In this document: piece by piece, positions 25,941-35,212 of the stretch
Numbering within the stretch: the stretch's first letter is position 1
Layout: each line of letters starts with the position of its first letter
Assembly (NCBI GenBank): GCA_964498785.1
Contig: CAZCJL010000032.1
Coordinates: 1 to 60,395, forward strand
DNA length: 60,395 nt
Source of the DNA: Mariaggregatimicrobium sp964498785
GTDB taxonomy: Bacteria; Zhuqueibacterota; Zhuqueibacteria; Thermofontimicrobiales; Thiofontviventaceae
Direction: 5' to 3'
Notes under the pieces: model-generated
Seen by the model: the letters and a program-made list of their open reading frames with translations, nothing else
What the model was told of the DNA's origin: nothing
Databases searched by the model: none
Position numbers and translations under genes: made by a program

Positions 25941-27455
25941 TCAATAATTTTGAAATTTCTTCACGTAATCAGGCCAATAATCACTTGTAAACTGCGGGAA
26001 ATCCGGCACCACAACCTGGATTGGCATATTGGGCTGTGTGACAAACATATTCACATCAGTTACGTGGATTTTCATTAGTTCATTATTGTTTATCGAGATC
26101 TTATCGCTATATTCTTTTTGAAGACTTTCGATGTACCCATTTAAAAACGTAATCTTTTCCAAATTGTCCGTACCATCAACAGTACCATTTTTAATCGCTG
26201 TTGCTAACAATTCATTTCGAAATTTAAAAGCACAATATGAATCATTCCACATCTCACGCGTTCTAACAACCTTATAATTCTGATCAAGCGATTTCTTTAA
26301 TGCCTCGTTTGTCAAATAACGATCTCTTACCAAATCCGCAATGGCATGTTTAAATTGCTCTTTGAAATTTTTCGCGGTTAACTCTTGCGTCCGAAATACC
26401 AATGGATGTGACATTAATTCATTTCGAAAATCTCTCACAGTCCATGTTTCGCCATCTATGCTAAAAAATGGCAAATCCATGATCGACGCCATGTCGTTTA
26501 TCCCATCCAGGGCGAATGTATTCTCCGCATTCTGCCGGAATGGCTCGCTCAGCGCCATCTTTTGAGTATTAGCAGATTTCACCCGAATGTCATAAAACAA
26601 TCCCGCAATTTTATTGGCTGTCCCTTTCTCAAATCGAATCGACTTCCCTGACATGATCTTCAGGCAATACTCCCGCCACAAGTGCGCAGCCTTATTTTGC
26701 GTCATCTTTTCAGCGACCTGATTCCATCTTATTTGAACATCTTCACTGCTTATCGCAGGCTTATATTTCCAGTTGATGATTTTCATTATCATAGAAACAT
26801 CATCCTCTAGCCGGATGGGCCCGATAATTGAACCCGGCTTCAACGGTTCCGAAAAAAGCGCCTCATGAATTGCCAGGTTTTCCGGATCCCTGTATTTGAC
26901 TGTCTGTTTGTATGCTTTTCCCGCTGCCTGCTGAATTTTATCAAATATCATTTTCAGGGAATCTGAACTGGCGCTTTTAGCCGACTGAATATGGCGAGTT
27001 AATTCCGCATCATTGATGACTAAAAATTCCACATCATATTCCCGACCAGCTAATGGATAATTTTTTTTTATCTCATTTGTATCCGGTTTTGCTTCATTGA
27101 ATGCCTCCAGATAAAATAGCTGCTCCCGCATCGCCTGTTCCGTGATTCCTTTTATCAACGCCTGAAATGACGCATCCTCTGTACGTTGATTTCTGCGTTG
27201 AGCCTCAAGGCTGAACATTTTTTCAATTATCAGATTGTTGAGATACGTCTTTTTAAGCTGTTCAGGAGTATGTCCCGGAAAAATCGGTCTCAGAGTAAAT
27301 TCTGTCCGGCGGATGAATTCTTCAACAGAGATATTTTTCTCGCCAATTGCTGCCAGTATCTTTTCACGGGAGTCCTGTTCATTCATTCGTCCGCAAAATA
27401 TTGAGCAGGATACGATAAAAACCCAGCTAAAGATAACGATTAAACGATTTGTCAT
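25941..27455 (-). CDS. SurA-like lipoprotein with a degenerate parvulin region
   Basis: The 504-residue protein has a short signal ending in VSCSIFCGRM, then a SurA-type N-terminal segment (ILAAIGEKNISVEEFIRRTEF) and long helical stretches. A parvulin-like region is present near 135-230 (VEFLVINDAELTRHI ... LKPGSIIGPIRLEDDVSMIMKI) but lacks the GGDLG core seen in its neighbour, so isomerase activity is doubtful and a chaperone-only role is likely. It lies 56 bp after the surface protein gene and about 90 bp before the two-domain foldase, same strand. The paralogous module at 39047-47871 has only one such gene. Confidence 0.72.
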   Translation of the reverse strand: MTNRLIVIFSWVFIVSCSIFCGRMNEQDSREKILAAIGEKNISVEEFIRRTEFTLRPIFPGHTPEQLKKTYLNNLIIEKMFSLEAQRRNQRTEDASFQALIKGITEQAMREQLFYLEAFNEAKPDTNEIKKNYPLAGREYDVEFLVINDAELTRHIQSAKSASSDSLKMIFDKIQQAAGKAYKQTVKYRDPENLAIHEALFSEPLKPGSIIGPIRLEDDVSMIMKIINWKYKPAISSEDVQIRWNQVAEKMTQNKAAHLWREYCLKIMSGKSIRFEKGTANKIAGLFYDIRVKSANTQKMALSEPFRQNAENTFALDGINDMASIMDLPFFSIDGETWTVRDFRNELMSHPLVFRTQELTAKNFKEQFKHAIADLVRDRYLTNEALKKSLDQNYKVVRTREMWNDSYCAFKFRNELLATAIKNGTVDGTDNLEKITFLNGYIESLQKEYSDKISINNNELMKIHVTDVNMFVTQPNMPIQVVVPDFPQFTSDYWPDYVKKFQNY

Positions 27456-27511
27456 TCTATCAATCCAATAAAAAAACGTACGTATTTATTTAGAAGGAGC
27501 ACATTTTTCAA

Positions 27512-30500
27512 TTACTTAATAATAGCAAATTTTCCCACTTTCTCCCCGATCTCACCGGCATCGACATGATAAATGTATACTCCATAAGAGATATCCAACA
27601 AGTCCTTTGATTGCATGTTCCAAATTTCCGTGCCGTCAGAAATATTCGGTGTATCCCGGTGAATTTCCTCAACCAATTGCCCCCTGACATTGAAAATTTT
27701 AATTGTACACTTATTTGGCAAATGCGTAAAATGAAGTTCACGCGGACCACGCCCGTTTATATATGGATTCTGTGGTTCCCATGAATTTGCAACGATATAG
27801 GGATTGGGAACAACCCGAATTTTATCCAACTGCGCTTTTGCCAATTCCTGATCTATCTTTTTCGAATACGTTGTAAATTCAAAGATATCATGAGAAAGAT
27901 AGGGTCGATTCATGTAAATTTCCAGCGTATCACCGGGTTCAGGCTGAAGGGTATCATACGTCGCCAGTCCGGAGAATGAGACTTCCCAGCTCGCGTGCAG
28001 CGAATCATCTGTGAGTAAAATAATTTGATCTTTTAATATCGTACTTTGAGTCCTCGATGTAAACATCCCTTCCTGATTTTCTAAGACATCCAGTTCGCGA
28101 AAGGCAAATTTTACTTCTTTGTCGTATAGTGTATTCATAATTGTGAAATTAACCGGAATTGCCGGCAATTCCTCTCGCCCCCGGAGAAAGTATGTCGACG
28201 TATCTATCCCGACCTCTCCGATGATTAATTGAAAATCGCCGAGCGTAAATTCAACTGGTTGGGTTCTGCTGCTAAAAATCTGGAATGCGGGCGGATAAAT
28301 ACCGTCTCTGCTCCAGCCGGATTTTTCAGGATCCCACCCCAAATATCCCGGATTGTCATGAAAGGTAAGTATAAAACCATTGAGTATTGGCGTTTCGTTG
28401 CCATCCTGAAAATCTGTACTTTTATCGATTAGAACGTCGCCGCTTGTGATATCTGTTAACGAGTAATTCTGTGTGACAGGAATTCGATAATATCCTGTCA
28501 CTGATTCCTCAAACGTTATGCGATATACATGTCCATCTTTCAGTTCATTTGGGTCTCTAATAACATAGGAAATTGAACCGGATGCTGTATTCCCTGACAA
28601 TCTTTTAATCGTTGAAGAATCAAAATTAGCATCCACAAATCCTGCCGATGGCGCCTCGGGCCGCGCGGTTATCACATTCGTTCCTTTGTCAACAATTCCG
28701 TTGGCATCGATTTCAATGTATTTGCTACACTCTGCCGGCGGTATTCCCAGTGAATTACTTCCTCTGTCAAACGAGGTCACCGCGTAATAATACAATTGTC
28801 CGTTGACAACATTTGAATCCACAAAACTGTGAACAATGCCGGTATCATCGCCTAAATAAAATTTTATACCATTCACGTCCACCTGCGAGAATCCGCGAAT
28901 ATCATTTTTCAAATCAAACTGCGCGAGGGGATAACGCATGGCAACAGAACCATATCCGTCCGTAATCGGGATCATATCATTAAAACCCGGATCAGTGGAT
29001 CGATAGATTCGGTATCCTTCAAAATCATATCCCAGAATCGGATCGAGAGATTCTTCGGCGAATTCGTCCCAGATAAGCGTGACACGATTATTGCCGGCAA
29101 TCGCCTTGACATTGGGTGGATAGGGCGCCTTTGCAAAGTTGTAATTTTTATCATATATTTCCTTGCCATATTTTTTATTTCGAAATAATTCATCGCCATA
29201 TCCAAAAATGATCCCCACAGAAAACCGTTCAATCTGGCCTGGAATTAAAGGAACATACCCCGATCCCAGCAAAATATCGGTATCGCCGATCTGGCCGGTG
29301 GCATTCAGATACCCTGGCAACGTGCCCCGCCACAGTCCTTCATCATCACTTAACGGATACAGCGACCACGGCGTGTGAATATTGAATGCAGTGAGACCAA
29401 TCATATCTGATTCATCGATATCCGTTTTATCAATATTGGGTTCTCCGGGCAAATCTGTGCCAGCCCCGGAAGTGGGGATACCATCTCCCTCGCCCGTGTC
29501 ATGTGTCCTCGCTTTGCCATCCAGACCAACATCGTCAAAAAGGACATTCCAGTCATTATCATTATCAATATTATCATCCCGTCTTTCGTCGATTAAGATA
29601 TTATCCAGTCCTTCACCGGTGATATAATCAATACTTTTTAATCCGACATATAAATAATTCTTAATAGCTGTGGCGCCGGAGCCATAGACATATCCGTTGT
29701 TTTCATCGATGATTCCGTTTAAATTATCATCGATCAGGTTGTTTGGTATTTCTTTTAATTGTTCTCCCGGCAAAAACTTATAGATTCTCTGCAAATATTC
29801 AACACTCACACCCGAATCCGGCATTTCAACAACTTCTCGTTCAAATGATTTGTAATCAATCAAAACAACAGCATCGCCGACATCGTAAACGATCGGTTTA
29901 AACATACTTTCCGTTATGATACGTCCGGCTCCCATATCACCATCACCATCATTATCGATGCCATCATAAGAATTTCCCGGACTTTCAAAGAAAGCAAGTC
30001 CCAAAAAACCAACCGGTGACCAACCACCACCACCGACATTGTCATCATCGTAATGATAACCGAGATCCTCATCCAGGAGATAAACACCGCCATCGTCCGA
30101 ACCGTCAGAGACACTGGCAGTGCCAATTTGCGGACCGGAAACTAAACAAAAATTAATTTTATCATGGTAATACGTTCCGATATTCTTAATATCATACAGC
30201 AGGAATAAAATATCTTCCACACAGACATTTGACCATTGAAATCCTCTCACTGTTGTGCGCAATCCAAGCCCTCGACGTAACGAATCGTTTTCATCAGGAT
30301 AAAATTGAAATTCCCGGTTATTGTAATCATCCATTACATAATAACTTTCCTGATCCGCATTCAAAATATCTTTTCCGAAATATCCGTTCCATGCACCGGG
30401 CCAGCCCGGATCACTGGTGTCTTCAAACTTGTCGGGCCATGTCGCCGGAAATGTGTGGCGTTTGTGGCTCATGGCGATTTGCTGTACTTCATCATTGGCA

Positions 30501-30898
30501 AATCCGGGAAGCGGACAATTCGTCCACCATTCGCCAATCGGACCGGAGTCTCCGGAGGATGCATGACTTGCACTTCCTGCCACAGTACCATTTCCTTCGG
30601 AAACAATATGCTTAATCGCGCCATTCACATCTTTCACTTCGGCCCCGATAAATACTACCATTTTACTCAGATATCTTCTCCCTGAATTGACTGGCCATTC
30701 ACCAGTGTAAGTACCTGAATAAGGCGTCCGTCTTCCCAGAAAACCATCATTCAAAATCCCAACACGTATCTGATTCCCGGAATGTATCGCAGCATAACTG
30801 TAACGTTCATCGCCGTGCAAATTTTCCATTTGGGCATATAACGAAAGAACAGAGCCCCCGATTATAATCACAGTAAATATTATGACTGTTTTTTTCAT
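27512..30898 (-). CDS. Large surface protein of envelope module A, FlgD/T9SS-like C-terminus
   Basis: This 1,128-residue exported protein (signal VIIFTVIIIGGSVLSLYA) has Asp/Asn-rich calcium-binding-like loops (YDGIDNDGDGDMG near 305, DDNLNGIIDENNG near 395, ERRDDNIDNDND near 440), fibronectin-III-like parts (PPNVKAIAGNNRVTLIWDEF near 600; QLYYYAVTSFDRG near 705) and a C-terminal beta domain (VVPNPYIV, LPNKCTIKIFNVRGQLVEE, YGVYIYHVDA, GKFAIIK) resembling FlgD_Ig/T9SS sorting tails. The protein at 41942-45151 shares the same plan and signature segments. It lies between a PorV-like gene and the foldase genes. Its exact role is unknown; a surface ligand-binding partner of the receptor is one idea. 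Confidence 0.75.
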   Translation of the reverse strand: MKKTVIIFTVIIIGGSVLSLYAQMENLHGDERYSYAAIHSGNQIRVGILNDGFLGRRTPYSGTYTGEWPVNSGRRYLSKMVVFIGAEVKDVNGAIKHIVSEGNGTVAGSASHASSGDSGPIGEWWTNCPLPGFANDEVQQIAMSHKRHTFPATWPDKFEDTSDPGWPGAWNGYFGKDILNADQESYYVMDDYNNREFQFYPDENDSLRRGLGLRTTVRGFQWSNVCVEDILFLLYDIKNIGTYYHDKINFCLVSGPQIGTASVSDGSDDGGVYLLDEDLGYHYDDDNVGGGGWSPVGFLGLAFFESPGNSYDGIDNDGDGDMGAGRIITESMFKPIVYDVGDAVVLIDYKSFEREVVEMPDSGVSVEYLQRIYKFLPGEQLKEIPNNLIDDNLNGIIDENNGYVYGSGATAIKNYLYVGLKSIDYITGEGLDNILIDERRDDNIDNDNDWNVLFDDVGLDGKARTHDTGEGDGIPTSGAGTDLPGEPNIDKTDIDESDMIGLTAFNIHTPWSLYPLSDDEGLWRGTLPGYLNATGQIGDTDILLGSGYVPLIPGQIERFSVGIIFGYGDELFRNKKYGKEIYDKNYNFAKAPYPPNVKAIAGNNRVTLIWDEFAEESLDPILGYDFEGYRIYRSTDPGFNDMIPITDGYGSVAMRYPLAQFDLKNDIRGFSQVDVNGIKFYLGDDTGIVHSFVDSNVVNGQLYYYAVTSFDRGSNSLGIPPAECSKYIEIDANGIVDKGTNVITARPEAPSAGFVDANFDSSTIKRLSGNTASGSISYVIRDPNELKDGHVYRITFEESVTGYYRIPVTQNYSLTDITSGDVLIDKSTDFQDGNETPILNGFILTFHDNPGYLGWDPEKSGWSRDGIYPPAFQIFSSRTQPVEFTLGDFQLIIGEVGIDTSTYFLRGREELPAIPVNFTIMNTLYDKEVKFAFRELDVLENQEGMFTSRTQSTILKDQIILLTDDSLHASWEVSFSGLATYDTLQPEPGDTLEIYMNRPYLSHDIFEFTTYSKKIDQELAKAQLDKIRVVPNPYIVANSWEPQNPYINGRGPRELHFTHLPNKCTIKIFNVRGQLVEEIHRDTPNISDGTEIWNMQSKDLLDISYGVYIYHVDAGEIGEKVGKFAIIK

Positions 30899-30986
30899 GA
30901 TTAATCTCTCTTTGATAGGTCTGTTATTAAGGATAATCTGAAATTCTTTAGCTACCTTGAAGATATTTACATTTTATTGCTACAAT

Positions 30987-32009
30987 TTAAAAATAGAGTC
31001 CAAATGTGAAAATTTGAATACTTTTTAATACTCCAAAATCAAGATACGCATAATCTACAACAATTTTTGATTGTCCTTTTAAGCGATATTTTAGACCTGC
31101 GCCAAGACTCAGGCCTCCATTTGCATCTTCAACAAATAGCGACCTGTACCCTGCCCGTAATGAGTACATTTCATTAAATGTGTATTCGCCGCCCAAATTC
31201 AGGCTTTCCACATCATCGTTCGGATGAAGCGCATCCACAGCAAGAATAAGATTGCTGTTGCCGGCGCCCTTTAAAACATCCATCGAAACACCAATGCGAA
31301 ATAAAAGAGGCATGTCATATCGATCCGTATCCAGATGTGCATTGATGTTGGGATTATTTCCGTAAATTTGCGGATCAATATCTGATTGAGTCAGCATATT
31401 TCTACCACTCAATTGCATTTTCGTGCCGAAATTGGAAATATTCATTCCCATTGTTAATCCATAAAATCGCGTGGTAAATAACGTGCCGACATCCAGCGCC
31501 ACTCCATAGGCCTGAGAATGATAGATATGTTCGTTGACTAATTTCAAATTAATACCGATAGAAAAACGATCGGTTAAATTTCTGGCATAGCATAAACCAA
31601 CGGAATAGCTTCCGGCGCTAAACATTTCACCGGTCCCGTCCGGTTCGGCGATGGTGGTTCGCTCCATATCAGACATTGTTAAAAATGTCGCATTCGCGCC
31701 AAGTGTTCCCCAATTTCCCATTGGAATAGCAATTCCCGAATAATTGAATGCCATATCAGCAATCCATTCTGAATGGCTGAACATTGCCTGCGACTGTGAA
31801 AGTCTGGCAATTCCGGCAGAATTCCAGTACATAGATGTTATATCGTTTGCAATCGACGTAAACGCTCCTCCCATACTGATTGCTCTTGCACCAACGTCTA
31901 TATTTAAAAAGCCGGCTGCAGTTGTACCTACCTTTGTTACACTCTGAGCAAATAAAGGAATTCTAAATAATATGATGAAGATAACTATATACGCTTTAAT
32001 TCGTTGCAT
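30987..32009 (-). CDS. PorV/PorQ-like outer-membrane protein (module A)
   Basis: The 340-residue protein has a signal peptide and the opening VGTTAAGFLNIDVGARAISMGGAFTS typical of PorV/PorQ (UPF0164-like) beta-barrels, followed by alternating beta-strand patterns and GLTMGMNISNFGTKMQLSG. It ends in a phenylalanine-rich terminal strand (IFTFGLYF). In T9SS, PorV helps pass cargo from the translocon to the attachment complex; FadL-like transport is an alternative for distant members. AGGAG lies upstream of the ATG, and only 15 bp separate it from the receptor gene. Confidence 0.83.
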   Translation of the reverse strand: MQRIKAYIVIFIILFRIPLFAQSVTKVGTTAAGFLNIDVGARAISMGGAFTSIANDITSMYWNSAGIARLSQSQAMFSHSEWIADMAFNYSGIAIPMGNWGTLGANATFLTMSDMERTTIAEPDGTGEMFSAGSYSVGLCYARNLTDRFSIGINLKLVNEHIYHSQAYGVALDVGTLFTTRFYGLTMGMNISNFGTKMQLSGRNMLTQSDIDPQIYGNNPNINAHLDTDRYDMPLLFRIGVSMDVLKGAGNSNLILAVDALHPNDDVESLNLGGEYTFNEMYSLRAGYRSLFVEDANGGLSLGAGLKYRLKGQSKIVVDYAYLDFGVLKSIQIFTFGLYF

Positions 32010-32024
32010 TTTGTATCTCCTATT

Positions 32025-35009
32025 TTAGAAACCAATGGTGAAACCTAAGTGAATTTCCCGAGGTGCTATGTACCATTCAGGACGTAACATGTAATCTTCC
32101 ACTGTACTCACGCGCTGCGGTGAATATGGCACATCATCAATTCTGGGATAGGTTGTATAATCAGCAGTTCCGGTATCACTAAAAACATTGGTTTGTTTGC
32201 GCTGATCAAACAGGTTGTACACATACAAAAATAATGAATATTCCAATTTTGCGAATCTGAATTCTTTCAACAGGTGAAAATCAACACTTGTTACAACGGG
32301 TTTACGCGCGCTGTTTTCCACCAGACCGGAATATGCTGCGTCACCGACAGTTGTGCCCTGCGCAAACCTGGGTGTATAGGGACGGCCACTCCAATATTTT
32401 CCGATCAACGAAGCGATCCATCCTCTGTTATTTTGATATAATAGTCGGGCGTTAAGCGTGTGTCGCTGATCCCAGCTCATCGGAATCAAGTTTATTCTGG
32501 GTTCTTCATTTGCCTGAATCGCACTAAAGGCATCTTCCGGGTCCGAGTAAGTACCTTCTGCAACCTGGTAACTGTAATCGATATTATAGGTAATATTGTT
32601 TGAAAATCGTTTTTCAAGTGATATTGTAACACCACGAACGTTCGAGTAGTCTTTATTTTCATATTTGGAATAACCGACACTGGTCCGGGCTGTGGTAATA
32701 ATAGCGCTCGTGCCAACCCAATCCCTGATATCACGGTAGAACAAAGTAATATCAAATCCCATGTTGTCTGTAAGTTGTTGCTGTAAACCTATTTCATATT
32801 GTGTCGTTCTTTGACAATTTAAATCCGCATTTCCGATGACAACCCGTCCACCACCGCTGGTGAGTTTGAAATCCGGGCCATCGTAAAGATATTGAAACTC
32901 CGGGATTTGGAAAAAATGCCCATAGGAACAATGAATGACCCCCCGATCGGTAATCGGATATGCGACAGCTAATCGCGGGCTCACTTTCATTTTTGGCTTC
33001 ACTTTTTTGTGCATAAACGCTTTGCGCTCTTCGGGCGTATATTCTTCAAACCGGGCTTCCCATTCATCCAGCGCCGTGCCCACTGTCCCCAACGGGGGAT
33101 CTTCCCAATTTTTATAAATATGCTCGTACTTAAACGGATCATAGATATTGGGATCTGTGGGATCGGCAGGGACAACGTAATTTGCATCGAACCAGTCAAA
33201 TCGCAAACCGATGTTAAAATTGATATCATTATATTCCATTTTATCCTGGATGTATGCAGAAAATTCTTTTGGTTTTCGGCGATACTGATTATGATATATT
33301 GTCGAGGTCGCCGGGATTTCAGGTACAAACGGCACAATCTGTTCAGCTCTCCCTTCGACCTGTTTGGCCTGAAGTTGAACAGCATCTAAAAAGAGTTCAT
33401 ATAATCGCACTTCGGTGCCAAGTTTAATCTGGTGAGAATTAGTAATCTGACTGGTTAAATCGAACTTGCCGACCCAATATGCAGTACTCCGGGAATATCG
33501 ACTCAAATTATTACCAGCCCGACAAAAACTGTAGCTGGCAGGACTCCTCGAAGAATCCGCTGCGACATACCCTTCGTAATCGTTCGGATCGACAAAATAT
33601 TCAAATTTACGTTCAAGCTGTTTATACTCTTCAAATTGGGCTGCCTGATCTTGATCATCGATATCCAGGATCACTTCCGGATTTAACGAGTCCGGCAGTA
33701 TTCTTACCAGCCAATGGGGTCGCAAATCAGGATTTTTATAGAGATACGATTCCTGCTCTTTATAAAATTTATTGAGGCGGATTTCGTAAAATGTCTTCGG
33801 TGAAAGAACATGGTTCAGAGTAACGATTTGTGTAAGACCATTGCCCTTTTGCAGGGGAGTTCCTCCCGGATTGTATTTGTACTTTCTCACAAATGAGCGA
33901 TCATTTTGATAGCTGTTATAAAAAATATTGTATCCGATTTTTATATTGGATGATGGTTTAAATGTTAATTTTGCCTGAGCAGAATATTGCTCCGTAGGAT
34001 TCATGGGGACCAGAGAACTATCCCCCGGGATTCCCTGCGGTTTATAGAGTTCTCGACCGTACAGATATCCTTCGTCAGAGAAATATCGTCCATTGACAAA
34101 AAATCTGAGTTTATTGTTCATGAAAGGGACAGGGCCACTTAAACTCCCTTCAATATTATAGATCCGATTGAAGTTTTCAATCGGATTCTCTTTGTCCTCA
34201 ATTAAAATATCAGAAGTCTCGTCGTATTCCACACTCTTCCACACACTGTACAAATCTGATGTGCTATAATAATCCCCGATGTATGTTTTAAATTGTCCGT
34301 GATAATCGTTTCCACCTTCTTTAGTGATAATATTAATGATGCCAGACATCGCCTGGCCGTATTCTGCGTTGTATGTACCACTCACGACCTGAAGTTCCTC
34401 GACTGCGGAATTCTCGACTTTTACCCCCATACCTCCGGAAAAAACATCAGTGGTCGAAACACCATCGACCCAATAGGCAATTTCACCTGTTCGTCCGCCG
34501 CGAATATGCAGACCGTTGGATTGCACCACTCCTGCCTGTAATTCCATAACATCCGCAATGTTCTGCACTGGCAATCTCTTAATTTCATTAGAACTGACCG
34601 ATACGAGTGAATAAGTCATATCTCGCTGAACCAGTGGTGCTTCGGCAACAACAGTCACAGTTTCATCAACATCTATCACAGTTGCATTCAGTGAAAAATT
34701 TACCGTTGTGGTCAAATCGACAAGTGTTCTGACATTTTCAATTCTCGTGTCAGTATATCCCATCATTCTGGCTTTCACCGTATAAAAACCAGGAGGTATA
34801 TTCATAATTACATAATATCCCTGCGCATCCGAGGCTGCCCCCATCGATGTGCCCTCAATAATTATATTTGTACCGGGCAACGGTTCCCTTGTTGCTGTAT
34901 CTACGATTCGCCCAACAATTTTACCAGTTGTACCTGCGATAACATTTGAAATAAAAACAAACCCTGAGCATAAAAAAAGGATCAAAAAAAATAAAGGTTG
35001 CCTTTTCAC
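32025..35009 (-). CDS. TonB-dependent receptor with carboxypeptidase-regulatory-like N-domain (module A)
   Basis: The 994-residue protein has a signal peptide, a CarboxypepD_reg-like domain (GKIVGRIVDTATREPLPGTN, about 27-115), a TonB-box-like DETVTVVAE near 118, a plug domain (about 130-235; ADVMELQAGVV ... HIRGGRTGEIAYWVDG ... SGTYNAEYGQAMSG) and a 22-strand barrel ending REIHLGFTIGF. The start is GTG with GGAG nine bases upstream. It resembles SusC-like importers of large ligands but no SusD-type gene is nearby; a PorV-like gene and a giant surface protein follow instead. Ligand unknown, probably an oligosaccharide. Confidence 0.9.
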   Translation of the reverse strand: MKRQPLFFLILFLCSGFVFISNVIAGTTGKIVGRIVDTATREPLPGTNIIIEGTSMGAASDAQGYYVIMNIPPGFYTVKARMMGYTDTRIENVRTLVDLTTTVNFSLNATVIDVDETVTVVAEAPLVQRDMTYSLVSVSSNEIKRLPVQNIADVMELQAGVVQSNGLHIRGGRTGEIAYWVDGVSTTDVFSGGMGVKVENSAVEELQVVSGTYNAEYGQAMSGIINIITKEGGNDYHGQFKTYIGDYYSTSDLYSVWKSVEYDETSDILIEDKENPIENFNRIYNIEGSLSGPVPFMNNKLRFFVNGRYFSDEGYLYGRELYKPQGIPGDSSLVPMNPTEQYSAQAKLTFKPSSNIKIGYNIFYNSYQNDRSFVRKYKYNPGGTPLQKGNGLTQIVTLNHVLSPKTFYEIRLNKFYKEQESYLYKNPDLRPHWLVRILPDSLNPEVILDIDDQDQAAQFEEYKQLERKFEYFVDPNDYEGYVAADSSRSPASYSFCRAGNNLSRYSRSTAYWVGKFDLTSQITNSHQIKLGTEVRLYELFLDAVQLQAKQVEGRAEQIVPFVPEIPATSTIYHNQYRRKPKEFSAYIQDKMEYNDINFNIGLRFDWFDANYVVPADPTDPNIYDPFKYEHIYKNWEDPPLGTVGTALDEWEARFEEYTPEERKAFMHKKVKPKMKVSPRLAVAYPITDRGVIHCSYGHFFQIPEFQYLYDGPDFKLTSGGGRVVIGNADLNCQRTTQYEIGLQQQLTDNMGFDITLFYRDIRDWVGTSAIITTARTSVGYSKYENKDYSNVRGVTISLEKRFSNNITYNIDYSYQVAEGTYSDPEDAFSAIQANEEPRINLIPMSWDQRHTLNARLLYQNNRGWIASLIGKYWSGRPYTPRFAQGTTVGDAAYSGLVENSARKPVVTSVDFHLLKEFRFAKLEYSLFLYVYNLFDQRKQTNVFSDTGTADYTTYPRIDDVPYSPQRVSTVEDYMLRPEWYIAPREIHLGFTIGF

Positions 35010-35138
35010 AATCTCGCTCTCCTTATTTATTTCTTCGGAAATATAATCCTAACGAATATCTCTGTGAATTATCAGATACACCAGATCAACCTTTACAAAT
35101 TACTCTCTGTATCTGTTATCTCCTTACTTTCTGTTGTT

Positions 35139-35176
35139 AAAAATACGAGGCTCCCCAAATATACGAGAGCCTCGTA
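35139..35176 (-). terminator. Rho-independent terminator after the FG-GAP repeat protein gene
   Basis: Arms TACGAGGCTC (35144-35153) and GAGCCTCGTA (35167-35176) form a perfect 10-bp stem, and on the minus strand the stem is followed by TTTTT (complement of 35139-35143). It lies 37 bp past the stop of the gene ending at 35213 and separates it from the receptor gene of module A, which therefore probably has its own promoter within 35010-35138. Confidence 0.85.
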
Positions 35177-35212
35177 ATTACATCATTACAACTAACTGTA
35201 AGTTGAGAGATG

